Source of the DNA: Janthinobacterium sp. CG3
GTDB taxonomy: Bacteria; Pseudomonadota; Gammaproteobacteria; Burkholderiales; Burkholderiaceae_D
Direction: 5' to 3'
DNA length: 34,500 bases
Assembly: GCF_000344615.1 (NCBI RefSeq)
Contig: NZ_KB467824.1
Coordinates: 1,605,218-1,639,717 of the forward strand
In this document: positions 1 to 8,419 of the stretch, piece by piece
Numbering within the stretch: the stretch's first letter is position 1
Layout of the letters: every line of letters begins with the position of its first letter
Notes under the pieces: generated by a model
Seen by the model: only the letters and a program-made list of their open reading frames with translations
Database searches by the model: none
What the model was told of the DNA's origin: nothing
Made by a program: the position numbers and the translations under genes

Positions 1-2
1 AA

Positions 3-332
3 ATCATCGGGCGAAACAGCACCGGAACAGCCAGCGTTGAACGCCGCTATTACATCAGCAGCTTGCCGGCCAAGGCTGCAATGTTGGGCAAAACAGTACG
101 GGCGCACTGGGGCATTGAAAACAGCATGCATTGGGTGCTGGACGTCGCATTTCGCGAGGACGGCTGCCGCGTGCGCGTTGGCGACGCGGCGCAAAATTTC
201 GCCATCCTGCGCCGCATTGCCCTCAACCTGCTGAAGAACGAGAAAACGACGAAGCTCGGCGTCGCCTCCAAGCGCCTAAAGGCGGGCTGGAACGCCGACT
301 ACCTTGGCAAGGTGTTGGGCCTGGCCATCTGA
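3..332 (+). CDS. ISAs1 family transposase, C-terminal part
   Basis: The reading frame is open from the first bases of the window to TGA at 330-332, giving about 109 residues with no start codon of its own, so the gene begins upstream of the window. It carries the hallmark C-terminal block of ISAs1 transposases: RAHWGIENSMHWVLDVAF, where the acidic residue of WGIEN is the last member of the DDE catalytic set, then FREDGCRVRVGDAAQNFA and the basic tail KRLKAGWNADY. The enzyme would cut and rejoin element ends during transposition. It ends close to the presumed right inverted repeat, as is normal for the family. Whether the whole gene is intact cannot be told from here. Confidence 0.88.
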   Translation: MIGRNSTGTASVERRYYISSLPAKAAMLGKTVRAHWGIENSMHWVLDVAFREDGCRVRVGDAAQNFAILRRIALNLLKNEKTTKLGVASKRLKAGWNADYLGKVLGLAI

Positions 333-335
333 TCC

Positions 336-353
336 TTCATGCAATCGCCCTGG
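336..353 (+). repeat. Probable right terminal inverted repeat of the ISAs1 element
   Basis: The sequence TTCATGCAATCGCCCTGG follows the transposase stop. Read on the other strand it begins with CAGGGCGATTGCATGA, which resembles the CAGGGC-type ends I know from ISAs1-family elements. The matching left end is outside the window, so this rests on resemblance and position only. Confidence 0.5.
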
Positions 354-505
354 ATATTGCTATTTTCCATGTAATTTTCGCCTGTTCGGTGATACATTTC
401 GTCTTGATGCGGCTTCATTTTGCCCGGGGCAATGTGAAGTTTCTGCCGGCCTACGAATTTAGTAGGAATTCTGACATGCAATAAAAGAAAGTTTAGAAAC
501 AGACG
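354..505. other. AT-rich spacer between the IS end and the cyclic-di-GMP operon
   Basis: No gene is seen. The stretch is clearly poorer in G+C than the flanking genes and should hold the promoter of the 506 gene. It contains a small stem, CCTAC (450-454) and GTAGG (462-466), around a 7-base loop. No convincing -35/-10 pair was found, and the ribosome-binding region before 506 is weak (A-rich with AAAGAAAG). Confidence 0.4.
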
Positions 506-2230
506 ATGCTCTCCAGTTCACCCGCGATAGCCGAGCGCGCCCTGCGCGACACGCTAGACAACCTTCTGGAAGAGGCCGGCGACGTCGTGTTCCGGCTCGA
601 CCTGGAGGGACGGGTCCTGTTTGCCAGTGAACGCGCCGCGGCGCTCATTGGCGCGGCCGACGCGCCGCTCGGCTTACCCTTCACCGGACTTTTTTGCGAC
701 GAGGGCCAAAGCGCCTTGGCGCTGGCGCTGCAAGACGCCGCCGCGCCGCGGCATGCCAACGCGCGCCTGAAAACCCCGCAAGGCAACATCTGGTTCGCGC
801 TGCGCGTGTCGGCTTATCTCGGCCAGGGCGGCCTGCGCGAACTGCTGGTGGTCGGCCACAACACCGACGCCCAACACGCCACCGAGGCGCACCTGCGCCA
901 CATGGCCACCCACGACGCCCTCACGGAACTACCGAACCGCTCGCTGCTGTCGGACCGCATCCGCATGGTCATCGCCCAGGCCAGTCGCTCCGGCCAGGGC
1001 TTCGCCGTGGCCACCGTCGGCCTGGACGGCTTCAAGAAGGTCAACGACGGCCTCGGCCACCCGGTCGGCGACGCGCTGCTGCGCATGGCCGCGGCGCGCC
1101 TGCGCAAGACGCTGCGCGACAGCGACACGCTGGCGCGCGTGGGCGGCGACGAATTCGTCGCGGTGCTGCCCGGCACCGCCAGCGACCCCCAGATCAAGCT
1201 CGTCACCGGGCGCCTGATCGCCACGCTGCAGTCGCCCTTTGAAATCGACGGCCACACGATCTACGTCGGTGCCTCGGTCGGCGTGTCGGTCTATCCGCAG
1301 CACGCCGAGGACGAGGTGCGCCTGGTGGCGCTGGCCGACGCCGCCATGTCGCACGCCAAGTCCACCGGCAAGGGCCGCTGCCTGGTCTACCACCCCGGCC
1401 TGTCCGGGCCGCCGGAGCACGACATCTCGCTGGAGGCGGCGATGTTCCAGGCGGTGCGCGAGGGCGAGTTCCTGCTGTACTACCAGCCCATCGTCGACGC
1501 CCGCACCCGGCAGATCCAGGGCTTCGAGACGCTGATGCGCTGGAAGCACCCGAGCTTGGGCATGGTGCCGCCGTCGCGCTTCATCCCGATCGCCGAAAGC
1601 AACGGCCTGATCAACCTGCTGGGCGCCTGGGCGCTGAAGGCCGCCTGCGTGCAGTTGCGGCAATTCGAAGAAGTTGCCAAGCGGCATCTATATATCTCTG
1701 TTAATATTAGTCCACGGCAATTTCGCAACGACAAGTTTCTTGATATTCTTGACGATGCGATTGCGTTTTCGGGACTGCGCGGTGAGCAATTGGTACTAGA
1801 AATTACAGAAGGCACACTGATGATCGACCCGGTGCACGCCGAAACCATCCTGACGAAAATGGCGGAACGCAAGGCGCGCATCGCCATCGACGACTTCGGC
1901 ACCGGCTATTCCTCACTGGCCTACCTGAAGCGTTTCCCCATTTCCGTGTTGAAAATCGACCGCGCCTTCGTCAAGGACCTGCCGGACGCCGAGAAAGACG
2001 GCGCCATCTGCAACGCCGTGCTCGACCTGGCCAAGCACCTGTCGCTGTCGGTGGTGGCCGAGGGCGTCGAGACCGAGGCGCAGATGCTGTTTCTCGAGTC
2101 GCGCGGCTGCCAGTACATTCAGGGCTACCTGACCGGCAAGCCGATGCCGGCCCACGTCGCGCTGGCCGCGCTGAAGGAAAAGACCCATGCCGCGCTGCTG
2201 CCGTCGGAGCTGCGCCTGGGCGTCCAATGA
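506..2230 (+). CDS. PAS-GGDEF-EAL cyclic-di-GMP signalling protein
   Basis: Predicted soluble 574-residue protein; no membrane segment is visible. Residues about 15-125 form a PAS-like sensor, followed by GGDEF (about 130-290) and EAL (about 305-560). The diguanylate cyclase site GGDEF is intact at 213-217, and an RxxD inhibitory site (RDSD, 204-207) sits exactly five residues before it. In the phosphodiesterase half the EAL signature reads ETL (341-343), a tolerated variant that keeps the Glu. NISPRQF, LEITE, IDDFGTGYSS (Asp462-463), LKIDRAF and AEGVE are all present, so both activities are chemically possible; which dominates cannot be read from sequence. The stop overlaps the HDOD gene start (ATGA). 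A 120-base low-G+C patch lies inside the EAL region at about 1681-1800. ATG 506 is chosen because the PAS domain begins directly after it. Confidence 0.9.
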   Translation: MLSSSPAIAERALRDTLDNLLEEAGDVVFRLDLEGRVLFASERAAALIGAADAPLGLPFTGLFCDEGQSALALALQDAAAPRHANARLKTPQGNIWFALRVSAYLGQGGLRELLVVGHNTDAQHATEAHLRHMATHDALTELPNRSLLSDRIRMVIAQASRSGQGFAVATVGLDGFKKVNDGLGHPVGDALLRMAAARLRKTLRDSDTLARVGGDEFVAVLPGTASDPQIKLVTGRLIATLQSPFEIDGHTIYVGASVGVSVYPQHAEDEVRLVALADAAMSHAKSTGKGRCLVYHPGLSGPPEHDISLEAAMFQAVREGEFLLYYQPIVDARTRQIQGFETLMRWKHPSLGMVPPSRFIPIAESNGLINLLGAWALKAACVQLRQFEEVAKRHLYISVNISPRQFRNDKFLDILDDAIAFSGLRGEQLVLEITEGTLMIDPVHAETILTKMAERKARIAIDDFGTGYSSLAYLKRFPISVLKIDRAFVKDLPDAEKDGAICNAVLDLAKHLSLSVVAEGVETEAQMLFLESRGCQYIQGYLTGKPMPAHVALAALKEKTHAALLPSELRLGVQ

Positions 2231-3720
2231 GCGCCGCCTTCATCCCCGCCAGCCAGCTCGGCAAGAATACCCTGGAACTGCTGTGGGCGCGCACCCGCCA
2301 GCAGGGCGACATGCCCGGCTTCGCCAAGGCCGTCAGCGCGATCCTGGGGGCCATGCGCGGCGAGGACGAGCACGGCTTCAACATGACGCAAACGGTGCTG
2401 TCGGACCCGGTGCTGACGCAGAAGGTGCTGCGCCTGGCCAACAGCGGCATGTACTCGGCGTTCGGCCAGAGCGTCAACACGGTGTCGAAGGCGGTGCTGG
2501 TGCTGGGTATCGACGCCATCGGCCACCTGGCGCTGGGCCTGAAGTTGATCGAGGAACTGTCGCACGCGACGCCGGACTCGGTGAGCGCCCATATTGAAAT
2601 GGAAAAAGCGGTGCTGGCCGGCATGGTGGCGCAGCAGGTCGCCAGCAGCGCGGCCAGCCAGAACGCCGAGCAGGCCGTGGTGTGCTCGATGCTGCACACG
2701 CTCGGGCGCATGATGGTGACGTTCTACATGACCGACTTCTGGGCCAAGCTGCAGGCGCACGGCGGCCCCGGCAACGAAAGCGCGGCGGCCCCGGACATCC
2801 TCGGCTTGACCCTGGAGGAAGTCGGCTACGCGACGGCGGCGCACTGGGGCCTACCGCCGCACCTGATCAGCGGTATGCGGCCGATGGAGCCGGCCGAAGC
2901 CGGCGCCGAGATCAGCCGGGCCGACTGGATGGCCGGGCTGTGCACCATGTCGGCGCGTTGCGCCGACTCGCTGTGGCACGACGACGACGCCGGTGCCGCC
3001 CAGGTGCAACTGCTGATCGGGCAGTACACCGAGATGCTCGGCGTGGCGCCCGACAACCTGGTCGAGGCGATTGAAAAAGCCAAGGCGATGGCGGCGCTCG
3101 ACCTGTCGATCGCGCCGCTGTCGAAGCCGGCCGAGCGGCGCGCGCGGGCGTTGGCGTCGACGCGCATGCGCGCCGAGGGCAACCGTCTGCTGGTCAGCGG
3201 CCTGGCCGACATGCGCGACGCGCTCGGCAGCGCCAGCCCGGGCCAGATGGTGTCGATGGGCTTGGAGACGCTGTACCAGGGTTTCGATTTTTCGCGCGCG
3301 GTGGCCTTCGTGCGCAACCACAAGGAAAAGAAATACGTGGCGCGCATCAGCCTGGGGCAAAACATCAAGGATTTGCAGGCGCAGATGGCGTTTTCCGACG
3401 CCTACGAGCCGAACGTGTTCCACGCCGCGCTCAGCAGCGACCGGGTGATCTTCATTGAAAACGCCCGCGACCCGAAATTCGCCGCCAAGCTGCCGGCGTG
3501 GTGGAAGGCCACGCTGCCGGACGCGCGCTGCTTCGTCATCCTGCCGCTGTCGTCGAACGGCCAGCCAACCGGCTTCATCTACGGCGACTGGGACGACAGC
3601 TTCCCGGCGATCCAGCTGAACCAGGCCGAATTCGAACTCATCAACGAGATCCGCGCGATGCTGGTGAAATCGGTCGAGATGCGCCGCCAGCGCGAAATCA
3701 TCGCCAACAAAGTCGCTTAA
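2227..3720 (+). CDS. HDOD domain protein with C-terminal GAF-like region
   Basis: This 497-residue protein starts in a 4-base ATGA overlap with the GGDEF-EAL gene, so the two are very likely translationally coupled. The N-terminal half (about 10-210) matches the HDOD domain: a helical block with DPVLTQKVLRLANS, the VNTVSKAVLVLG segment and the LHTLGRMMV motif, where HD-type metal ligands are replaced as usual for HDOD. HDOD is regarded as a non-hydrolytic relative of HD domains used in signalling. Residues about 320-490 look like a GAF-type ligand domain. HDOD proteins often accompany cyclic-di-GMP and chemotaxis systems; here the gene pairing suggests it is the partner or output of the upstream protein. 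The ligand is unknown. Confidence 0.85.
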   Translation: MSAAFIPASQLGKNTLELLWARTRQQGDMPGFAKAVSAILGAMRGEDEHGFNMTQTVLSDPVLTQKVLRLANSGMYSAFGQSVNTVSKAVLVLGIDAIGHLALGLKLIEELSHATPDSVSAHIEMEKAVLAGMVAQQVASSAASQNAEQAVVCSMLHTLGRMMVTFYMTDFWAKLQAHGGPGNESAAAPDILGLTLEEVGYATAAHWGLPPHLISGMRPMEPAEAGAEISRADWMAGLCTMSARCADSLWHDDDAGAAQVQLLIGQYTEMLGVAPDNLVEAIEKAKAMAALDLSIAPLSKPAERRARALASTRMRAEGNRLLVSGLADMRDALGSASPGQMVSMGLETLYQGFDFSRAVAFVRNHKEKKYVARISLGQNIKDLQAQMAFSDAYEPNVFHAALSSDRVIFIENARDPKFAAKLPAWWKATLPDARCFVILPLSSNGQPTGFIYGDWDDSFPAIQLNQAEFELINEIRAMLVKSVEMRRQREIIANKVA

Positions 3721-3794
3721 CCGCGCCGTCAACAGGCGCGCGGCAACATCACAAGCACCGGCGCGGAGCCGGGGTCACGCCCTTGGCTTGCCCG
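3721..3794. other. Short convergent spacer with hairpin and GGGGTC repeat half-site
   Basis: Between the 3' ends of the HDOD gene and aroC lies a GC-rich stem, CGCGCC (3722-3727) and GGCGCG (3735-3740) with a 7-base loop. It has no T-run, so it is only a weak terminator candidate. A CCGGGGTCA half-site at about 3769-3777 resembles the repeat found intact at 7466 and 22706. Confidence 0.35.
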
Positions 3795-4889
3795 TCAGGC
3801 CAGCTTCGGCGTGGCGACGCTGACGTCGCCGCACTGGGCGCGGTGCATCAACGCATGGTCCATCAGCACCAGCGCCAGCATGGCCTCGGCGATCGGTGTG
3901 GCGCGGATGCCGACGCAGGGGTCGTGGCGGCCGAAGGTTTCGACCATCACCGGTTTGCCCTCCTTGTCGATGGAGCGGCGCGGCGTGCGGATCGACGAGG
4001 TCGGTTTGATGGCGATCGACACCGTGATGTCCTGGCCGGTTGAAATGCCGCCCAGCATGCCGCCGGCGTTGTTGCCGACGAAGCCCTCCGGCGTCAACTC
4101 GTCGCCGTGCTCGGAACCCTTCTGCGCCACCGACTTGAAGCCGGCGCCGATCTCGATGCCCTTGACCGCGTTGATGCCCATCATCGCGTAGGCGATGTCG
4201 GCGTCGAGCTTGTCGTAAATCGGCTGGCCCAGGCCGACCGGGACGTTGTGCGCCACCACGTCGATGCGCGCGCCGATCGAATCGCCGTCGCGGCGCAACT
4301 GGTCCATCGCCTCCTCCATGCGGGCGATCAGCGCGGCGTCGCCGCTGGCGGCAAAGAAGGGGTTGTCGGCGACGTGCCGCCACGACTGGAACGGCACCTC
4401 GATGTCGCCCAGCTGGCTCATGCAACCCATGAAGACGGTGCCGTATTGCTGCAACAGCCACTTCTTGGCGATCGCCGCGGCGCCCACCACCGGCGCCGTC
4501 AGGCGCGCCGACGAACGGCCGCCGCCGCGCGGATCGCGCACGCCATATTTGTGCCAATAGGTGTAATCTGCATGGCCGGGGCGGAAACTCTCGGCGATGT
4601 TGCCGTAGTCCTTGCTGCGCTGGTCCTCGTTGCGGATCAGCAGCGCGATCGGCGTGCCGGTGGTGACGCCCTGGTAGACGCCGGAGAGGATTTCCACGGT
4701 GTCCGATTCCTGGCGCTGGGTGACGTGGCGCGAGGTGCCTGGCTTGCGGCGGTCCAGCTCGGGCTGGATGTCGGCTTCCGACAGGACCAGGCCGGGCGGA
4801 CAGCCGTCGATGACGCAGCCGATGGCCGGGCCGTGCGATTCGCCGAAGGTGGTAACAGTAAACAGCTTGCCAAATGAGTTGCCGGACAT
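3795..4889 (-). CDS. aroC: Chorismate synthase
   Basis: Catalyses the last step of the shikimate pathway, converting 5-enolpyruvylshikimate-3-phosphate to chorismate with reduced FMN as cofactor. The 364-residue length is normal. Three family signatures are visible: [14 protein letters not shown] near residue 16, [15 protein letters not shown] in the middle, and [19 protein letters not shown] near the C-terminus. The start is placed at ATG 4889 because the family begins MSGN(S/T)[15 protein letters not shown]. The frame stays open upstream to a TTG at 4919, but the extra ten residues have no family counterpart. No clear Shine-Dalgarno precedes the ATG. It is a single gene, convergent with the HDOD gene and divergent from the response regulator. 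Confidence 0.96.
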   Translation of the reverse strand: MSGNSFGKLFTVTTFGESHGPAIGCVIDGCPPGLVLSEADIQPELDRRKPGTSRHVTQRQESDTVEILSGVYQGVTTGTPIALLIRNEDQRSKDYGNIAESFRPGHADYTYWHKYGVRDPRGGGRSSARLTAPVVGAAAIAKKWLLQQYGTVFMGCMSQLGDIEVPFQSWRHVADNPFFAASGDAALIARMEEAMDQLRRDGDSIGARIDVVAHNVPVGLGQPIYDKLDADIAYAMMGINAVKGIEIGAGFKSVAQKGSEHGDELTPEGFVGNNAGGMLGGISTGQDITVSIAIKPTSSIRTPRRSIDKEGKPVMVETFGRHDPCVGIRATPIAEAMLALVLMDHALMHRAQCGDVSVATPKLA

Positions 4890-5193
4890 AGTAGGGACGC
4901 GAAAGGCTGAAACGGTCAATTCTACCAGCCCGCGGCGGCTCGGGCGGCGCTATCGCGCGCAATCGGCCACTTTGATGCCGGCCCGGCGGCGAAACGGCGC
5001 GCCGCGCGCAAGCCGGCGCCGCAACAGATTGTTAAGAAATATATATTGTTTTTGATTAAATCTAGCGAAATACGCCGAATTCTTCTATCCTGCCGCGTAT
5101 TGCGTCGCTGAATACGCCTAAACAGTCGTTCCGCATATCATTTCGCTATATACTTATTCACAAGAACACCGAGACATCTTGGAGAAGCGACAC
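4890..5193. promoter_or_regulatory. Divergent intergenic region aroC / response regulator with AATACGCC boxes
   Basis: This 304-base stretch has no gene. It is GC-rich next to aroC and AT-rich from about 5030 (a TAAGAAATATATATTG run). It holds AATACGCC at 5069-5076 and again at 5111-5118, 42 bases apart. Between them lies an inverted partial copy, GCGTATT at 5095-5101, which forms a perfect 7-bp stem with AATACGC at 5111-5117 (9-base loop). A possible -10, TATACT, is at 5149-5154 but has no good -35. GGAGAAG at 5181-5187 is the ribosome-binding site for ATG 5194. No cyclic-di-GMP riboswitch core was recognised. Confidence 0.45.
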
Positions 5194-7455
5194 ATGCCCG
5201 CACCGATCACCCCCCTTGAGCACAACAAGGACGATCACGACGATCTGGTATTCTTAGAAGAACATCCGACGCCGACATCGGCGCCGGCCACGCGCAACGT
5301 CTGGCGGGTGATGATCATCGACGATGACGAGGACGTCCATTCGACCACGACCTTCGCGCTCGGCAACCTCGACATGCAGCACCGGCCGCTCGAATTCGTC
5401 CACGCCTACTCGGCCGCGCAGGCGCGCGACCTGCTCAAGCACGAACAGGAAATCGCCGTCATCCTGCTCGACGTCGTCATGGAGCAGGACGACGCCGGCC
5501 TGCACCTGGTGCGCTACATCCGCGAAACGCTGAAACTGGCCGACGTGCGCATCATCCTGCGCACCGGCCAACCCGGCTACGCGCCGGAAATCGACGCCAT
5601 CCGCGACTTCGACATCAACGACTACAAGACCAAGTCCGAGCTGACCCGCATCAAACTGTTTACCACCGTGACGGCGGCGATCCGCTCGTACGAGCAGATC
5701 CGCTCGATCAGCGCCAGCCGGCGCGGCCTGAACCAGATCGTCCACGCCAGCACCCAGTTGATGGCGCTGCACGGCGTGCAAAACTTCGCCGCCGGCGTGC
5801 TGACGCAGATCGCCGACCTGCTCAGCGTCAAGGCCGACGGCCTGCTGTGCGCGCAGGAATGCCCGGACGGCCGATGCCGCGAACTGATGGTCAGCGCCGC
5901 CGCCGGCATCTACAGCCGGCTGCCGCACGGCCAGATCACGGCGGCCGACGACGAGCGCGCGGTCGGCGCGATGGAGCGCACGCTGGAACAGCGCCGCAAC
6001 ATCTACAGCCACGACTTCGTCACCTTGTACTTCGCCGGCAAGGCCAGCCGCGACTTCGTCGCCTTCCTGCAACTGCCGCGGCCGATCACCGACATCGACG
6101 AGCGCCTGCTGGAAGTATTTTGCAGCAACGTCGCGGTCGGCCTCGACAACGTCGAGCTGGTCACGCACCTGCACAACGCCGCCTTCTACGACCAGCTGTC
6201 GAAACTGCCCAACCGCACCCGCCTGGTGGAAATCCTCGACGCCACGCTGGCCGGGCCGGCGCGCGACGACGCCACGCTGTCGCTGGTCGACCTCGACCAC
6301 TTCGCCGAAACCAACGACGCGCTCGGCCACCAGTTCGGCGACCTGCTGCTGCTGGCGGTGGCCGGCCGGCTGCAATCGCGGCTGGGCCAGCAACTGACGG
6401 TGGCGCGCCTGGGCGGCGACATCTTCTGCGTGCTCGGCGACGCCGCCCAGGTCAACCCGGCGATGATCCTGGCGCTGTTCCAGACCCCGTTCAGCATTGA
6501 CGGCCAGGACGTGCAACTGTCGGCCACGCTGGGCCTGGTGCGCCTGGGCGAGCACGACGGCTGCGGCGCCGACGCCCTCAAGGACGCCGACATCGCCCTG
6601 AAGCGCGCCAAGACCCAGCAGCGCGCCGGCCACTTCTACTTCTCGCGCAGCATGGGCGTGGAAATCCGCGAACGCGTACGCATGATGCACGCGCTGCGCA
6701 CCGGGTTCGGCCAGAACCAGCTGTTCGTCGTGTACCAGCCGCAGATCGACCTGACCACCCGGCGCCCGGTCGGCGCCGAGGCGCTGCTGCGCTGGCAGAC
6801 GCCGGACGGCAAATTCATCTCGCCGGACCGCTTCATTCCCATCGCCGAATACTCGGGCCTGATCATCGAACTGGGTGAATGGGTGCTGCGCACCGCCTGC
6901 CGCGAACTGGTGCTGCTGCGCGAACAGGGCCACCGCGACTTCATGATGTCGGTGAACGTCTCGCAGGTGCAATTCCGCCACCCGCGCTTCCTCGAAATGC
7001 TCAGCCAGGCGCTGGAAGACACCCAGGCGCCACCCGAATACATCGAACTGGAAATCACCGAATCGATGGCGATGGAAGAGCCGGACCTGCTCATCAAAAT
7101 GCTGTGGCAAGTCAAGCAGACCGGCGTCAGCATCGCCATCGACGACTTCGGCACCGGCTTCTCGTCGCTGTCCTACCTGCAGCGCCTGCAAGTGGACCGG
7201 CTCAAGATCGACCGCGCCTTCGTCACCGAAATCACCGGCTCGGCGCGCGGCAGCAGCATCGCCGAAATGGTCATCCAACTGGGGCGCAACCTCGGCCTGG
7301 CGGTCATCGCCGAGGGCGTCGAAGACGAGCGCCAGGCGCAGATCCTGCAGGCGCTGGGCTGCCCGCTGGCGCAAGGCTTCCTGTTCGCCCGGCCGATGAC
7401 GGCGGCGGCCCTGATCGGCTGGCTCAACAACGACGTCCTCGAAGGCGCCGCCTGA
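5194..7455 (+). CDS. Response regulator with REC, DUF3369, degenerate GGDEF and EAL domains
   Basis: A 753-residue soluble signalling protein. The REC domain (about 35-165) has the acidic pocket Asp43-45, the phospho-acceptor Asp93 in LLDVVM, and conserved Thr/Lys positions (LRTGQP, KTKSE). A DUF3369 module follows (about 185-330). The GGDEF domain carries GGDIF at 407-411 instead of GGDEF and lacks an obvious RxxD site, so cyclase activity is probably lost. The EAL domain is complete: EAL at 529-531, NVSQVQF, LEITES, IDDFGTGFSS, LKIDRAF, AEGVED. I infer a phosphorylation-controlled cyclic-di-GMP phosphodiesterase whose GGDEF domain may serve as a GTP sensor. ATG 5194 is chosen over the in-frame TTG 5179 because GGAGAAG lies 6 bases before it. 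No partner histidine kinase is adjacent. Confidence 0.92.
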   Translation: MPAPITPLEHNKDDHDDLVFLEEHPTPTSAPATRNVWRVMIIDDDEDVHSTTTFALGNLDMQHRPLEFVHAYSAAQARDLLKHEQEIAVILLDVVMEQDDAGLHLVRYIRETLKLADVRIILRTGQPGYAPEIDAIRDFDINDYKTKSELTRIKLFTTVTAAIRSYEQIRSISASRRGLNQIVHASTQLMALHGVQNFAAGVLTQIADLLSVKADGLLCAQECPDGRCRELMVSAAAGIYSRLPHGQITAADDERAVGAMERTLEQRRNIYSHDFVTLYFAGKASRDFVAFLQLPRPITDIDERLLEVFCSNVAVGLDNVELVTHLHNAAFYDQLSKLPNRTRLVEILDATLAGPARDDATLSLVDLDHFAETNDALGHQFGDLLLLAVAGRLQSRLGQQLTVARLGGDIFCVLGDAAQVNPAMILALFQTPFSIDGQDVQLSATLGLVRLGEHDGCGADALKDADIALKRAKTQQRAGHFYFSRSMGVEIRERVRMMHALRTGFGQNQLFVVYQPQIDLTTRRPVGAEALLRWQTPDGKFISPDRFIPIAEYSGLIIELGEWVLRTACRELVLLREQGHRDFMMSVNVSQVQFRHPRFLEMLSQALEDTQAPPEYIELEITESMAMEEPDLLIKMLWQVKQTGVSIAIDDFGTGFSSLSYLQRLQVDRLKIDRAFVTEITGSARGSSIAEMVIQLGRNLGLAVIAEGVEDERQAQILQALGCPLAQGFLFARPMTAAALIGWLNNDVLEGAA

Positions 7456-7465
7456 CGCAACACCC

Positions 7466-7493
7466 CTGGGGTCAGGTCGCAATATGACCCCGG
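7466..7493. terminator. GGGGTCA/TGACCCC hairpin between convergent genes
   Basis: GGGGTCA (7468-7474) and TGACCCC (7485-7491) are perfect inverted copies around a 10-base loop; two outer positions extend the stem with one wobble. It lies between the stop of the response regulator and the stop of the minus-strand LysR gene, so a bidirectional terminator role is likely although there is no T-run. The same core recurs near 9809 and 22706, so it is also a member of an interspersed repeat. Confidence 0.5.
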
Positions 7494-7499
7494 AGACAA

Positions 7500-8384
7500 T
7501 CAAACGGGTATCAACGGCGCGACGGCGTGCAGCACGCTGTCGCGCAAGCGCTGCGTGGTCGGATCGGGCAGCGCCGCGGCGCGGTGCAGAACCAAGTCGA
7601 CCCGCGGCAGCGGCGGCAGCCCCGCCGCCGCGTGGCCGAGCGCGCGCAAGCCCGGCGGCAGACCGATTTCGGTGCGCACCGTCACGCCCAGCCCGGCCGC
7701 GACGGCCGCCCACACGCCGCCCAGGCTCGGGCTGCTGAAGGCGACCCGCCACGGCATGCCGGCGCGCTCGAGCGCCTCGATAGCGGCCGTGCGCATCAGG
7801 CACGGCGACTCGAACAACACCAGCGGCAGCGGCTCGCCATCGACGCCCGCCACCGGCTCGGCCGAGGCCGCGGCGATCCAGCGCATCGGCACGCGCCCCA
7901 GCAGCTGCGAGTGCGGCATGGCGACGCCGCTATCCCACGCCAACGCCAGGTCGAGCTGGCCGGCCGCCATGCGCTCGAGCAGGGCGGTGTTGCGCGCCAC
8001 CATCGCCTCTATCCGCACCTTCGGATGGGCGCGCGCAAAACGCCCCAGCACATCGGTCAGGATACGCTCTCCAAAATCCTCCTGCATCCCCAGCCGTACG
8101 CTGCCGGCCAGTTCTACCCCGCGCACGGCGCTGGCCGCCTCGTCGTTCAGCTCCAGCAAACGGCGCGCGTAGGCCAGCAGCGCCTCGCCGGTGGCCGTCG
8201 GCAGCATGCCGCGCCCGACCTTGCGCAGGATCGGGGCGCCGACCTGCTCCTCCAGCTTTTGCATCTGCGCGCTAACGGCCGACGTGGACCGCCCGAGCCG
8301 CTGCGCCGCCTTGGCAAAGCTGGCCAGCTCCACGCCGGTGACGAAACTGCGCAGCACATCCATGTCAAACGATATTCGCCGCAT
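7500..8384 (-). CDS. LysR-family transcriptional regulator
   Basis: A protein of about 294 residues with an N-terminal winged helix-turn-helix (about 6-65: VLRSFVTGVELASFAKAAQR then RSTSAVSAQMQKLEEQVG), a linker helix, and a LysR substrate-binding domain starting near SVRLGMQEDFGERIL. This is standard LysR architecture and length. The start is set at ATG 8384; ATG 8363, seven codons in, is an alternative, and the frame is open upstream to 8417 and beyond. The gene is divergent from the CMD/tautomerase/DUF4865 operon, and LysR proteins typically control the divergent neighbour in response to a small metabolite, so that operon is the likely target. The effector is unknown. Confidence 0.9.
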   Translation of the reverse strand: MRRISFDMDVLRSFVTGVELASFAKAAQRLGRSTSAVSAQMQKLEEQVGAPILRKVGRGMLPTATGEALLAYARRLLELNDEAASAVRGVELAGSVRLGMQEDFGERILTDVLGRFARAHPKVRIEAMVARNTALLERMAAGQLDLALAWDSGVAMPHSQLLGRVPMRWIAAASAEPVAGVDGEPLPLVLFESPCLMRTAAIEALERAGMPWRVAFSSPSLGGVWAAVAAGLGVTVRTEIGLPPGLRALGHAAAGLPPLPRVDLVLHRAAALPDPTTQRLRDSVLHAVAPLIPV

Positions 8385-8419
8385 ATACCATCCCGTTTTT
8401 TTGGACCAATACTTCATAT

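Larger units (their letters stand above)
1..353 (+). mobile_element. ISAs1-family insertion sequence, right-hand remnant cut by window edge
   Basis: The element holds the C-terminal end of an ISAs1-type transposase followed, 3 bases after its stop, by a sequence that fits the terminal inverted repeat of this family. The left end and most of the transposase lie outside the window, so intactness and target-site duplication cannot be judged. Base composition falls sharply just outside the proposed end (AT-rich 354-505), which agrees with a boundary here. The family call is firm from the protein; the exact end is inferred. Confidence 0.75.

Noticed and set aside
4890..5193. Possible cyclic-di-GMP riboswitch before the response regulator
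   Set aside because: The conserved GEMM core could not be found; only AT-rich sequence and AATACGCC boxes are present.
5254..7803. 849-residue open frame on the minus strand opposite the response regulator
   Set aside because: It is antisense to a clear REC-DUF3369-GGDEF-EAL protein. Its translation is Arg/Gln/Asp-rich low-complexity sequence typical of shadow frames in GC-rich genes.
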